This document shows positions 63,287-64,000 of a stretch of DNA of 64,000 nucleotides, piece by piece (within the stretch, counting starts at the first letter, position 1; each line of letters opens with the position of its first letter). The DNA lies in contig JAVXGM010000006.1 in assembly GCA_036657395.1 (NCBI GenBank), positions 1 through 64,000 of the forward strand. Direction: 5' to 3'. The DNA is from JAVXGM01 sp036657395. GTDB lineage: Bacteria; Bacillota; Clostridia; Peptostreptococcales; Anaerovoracaceae. Made by a program: the position numbers and the translations under genes. Below the pieces are notes generated by a model. That model ran no database searches and was not told the origin of the DNA. It saw only the letters and a program-made list of their open reading frames with translations.

Positions 63287-63311
63287 AAAAAGAATTGTAA
63301 AGGAGGAGAAT

Positions 63312-63782
63312 ATGCCAGAGAAGGAAGCAAAAGATCAAAAAAAACAGGTTGCTAAAGCTTATGAAGAATATGCAAGCCAGTTCACACCAAAACCAAAGTA
63401 TGTTGCTAACAGTGTAAAAGCCTTTGTTGTAGGTGGGTCAATATGTGTTCTAGCGCTATTACTTAAAAACTACTTGGGGGAAACTGGCCTTGATGAAGAA
63501 ACAGCAGGAAATTATGTAACTATAATTTTAGTTATGACAGCCCAGCTCCTTACAGGAATTGGAGTTTTTGATATCATGGGCAAATTTGCCGGGGCAGGAG
63601 TGATAGTGCCTATTACTGGGTTTGCTAATGCCATGGTAGCACCGGCTATTGAATATAAAAAGGAAGGTGTAGTACTGGGTATTGGCGCTAAACTATTCAG
63701 TTTGGCAGGACCTGTATTAGTGTGTGGTATTACTGTCAGCGGAGTAATCGGAATAATTTATTGGCTAGTAGGGCGGTTTTAG
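63312..63782 (+). CDS. spoVAC: Stage V sporulation protein AC
   Basis: A 156-residue membrane protein of the SpoVA channel that loads dipicolinic acid into the forespore and releases it at germination; SpoVAC itself is a mechanosensitive channel. After a basic N-terminus (FTPKPKYVANSVKAF) there are four hydrophobic segments. The conserved KFAGAGVIVPITGFANA is present. AGGAGGAG precedes the start, and spoVAD follows after 11 bases, the usual gene order. This marks the organism as an endospore former. Confidence 0.95.
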   Translation: MPEKEAKDQKKQVAKAYEEYASQFTPKPKYVANSVKAFVVGGSICVLALLLKNYLGETGLDEETAGNYVTIILVMTAQLLTGIGVFDIMGKFAGAGVIVPITGFANAMVAPAIEYKKEGVVLGIGAKLFSLAGPVLVCGITVSGVIGIIYWLVGRF

Positions 63783-63793
63783 GAGGGGAAAGA

Positions 63794-64000
63794 ATGACTA
63801 ATAACAAAAAAGGAAATCAAACTTTAATTTTTACCAATAGGCCCTCTATTATTAGCGCTTATTCTGTGGTGGGAACTAAAGAGGGAAAGGGTCCCATGGG
63901 AAAATGGTTTGACACCGTTTTACAAGAAGATACATTTGGAGAAAAAACTTGGGAAAAGTCTGAGAGTAAAATGCTTAAGACAGCCATGATTGAAGCCGTA
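63794..64000 (+). CDS. spoVAD: Stage V sporulation protein AD (5' part; continues past the window)
   Basis: The first 69 codons of a SpoVAD gene, cut by the window edge: QTLIFTNRPSIISAYSVVGT, then KEGKGPMGKWFDTVLQEDTF and GEKTWEKSESKMLK. SpoVAD is the thiolase-like subunit that binds dipicolinic acid. AGGAGGGG sits just before the ATG. Confidence 0.95.
   Translation, partial: MTNNKKGNQTLIFTNRPSIISAYSVVGTKEGKGPMGKWFDTVLQEDTFGEKTWEKSESKMLKTAMIEAV

Noticed and set aside
1..64000. CRISPR arrays, rRNA and tRNA genes
   Set aside because: No regularly spaced repeat series and no conserved rRNA or cloverleaf sequence was seen on either strand by eye. A tRNAscan or CRISPR-finder run would be needed to exclude short or unusual examples.

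Overview
The window reads as chromosome from an AT-rich, Gram-positive, strictly anaerobic, endospore-forming member of the Clostridia. The evidence is the spoVAC-spoVAD start at the right edge, a group B-type [FeFe] hydrogenase, an acyl-CoA dehydrogenase/EtfBA operon behind a Rex-like operator, an ArsR-ArsP cluster, a BceRS-BceAB module, many GGDEF proteins and large surface proteins with sortase-like tails. Genus cannot be fixed from the sequence alone. No rRNA, tRNA, CRISPR array or intact insertion sequence was recognised.

Layout. (1) 1-9660 is a defence island: a helix-turn-helix regulator and a type I restriction-modification operon (hsdM, RhuM-like, hsdS, a small membrane/winged-helix protein, hsdR, an unknown gene). 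It ends in a scar where a truncated DUF1016 nuclease gene meets a truncated VanR-like response regulator. (2) 10037-15121 holds a 1540-residue BspA-type leucine-rich surface protein followed by the decayed tail of a paralogue. (3) 15265-18070 is an arsenic/metalloid cluster (arsR, arsP, ferredoxin-DUF2703 protein, thioredoxin-like protein) whose arsC survives only as about 15 codons. (4) 18369-23358 and 29181-37459 form a cyclic-di-GMP-rich zone. Two loci pair a substrate-binding lipoprotein with a GGDEF protein and no ABC permease. A convergent CHASE-GGDEF gene and a 1193-residue PAS-REC-GGDEF-EAL-PAS-GGDEF protein complete the set. (5) Between these lie a class III aminotransferase with a sigma-54 promoter, a divergent sigma-54 activator and meso-diaminopimelate dehydrogenase. 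(6) 37479-44213 is housekeeping and metal homeostasis: YwbE, ABC-F, NudC-type Nudix hydrolase, two CobW-type GTPases and a GHL10 glycoside hydrolase. (7) 44232-51781 is a Bce two-component/ABC module split by a secreted M28 peptidase; a 20-codon vestige of an earlier bceB lies just after bceS. (8) 51874-56784 is energy metabolism: bcd-etfB-etfA (EtfA carries a ferredoxin domain) and the hydrogenase. (9) 56928-62080 has a DUF11-repeat surface protein and a subtilisin-like protease, each with its own promoter. (10) 62146-64000 has a PNPOx-family protein, maf (minus strand) and the start of the spoVA operon.

How the parts may work together: the best candidate for an under-described system is the repeated coupling of orphan substrate-binding lipoproteins to diguanylate cyclases. 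One pair is translationally overlapping. In the other the lipoprotein is fused to a 5'-nucleotidase C-terminal-like domain and sits upstream of a macro-domain gene and a composite GGDEF/EAL protein. This suggests extracellular ligand sensing feeding cyclic-di-GMP, perhaps controlling the nearby surface proteins; the linkage is inference. Several degenerate fragments (bceB tail, arsC head, LRR-protein tail, DUF1016/VanR junction) show the region has been reshaped by deletions.
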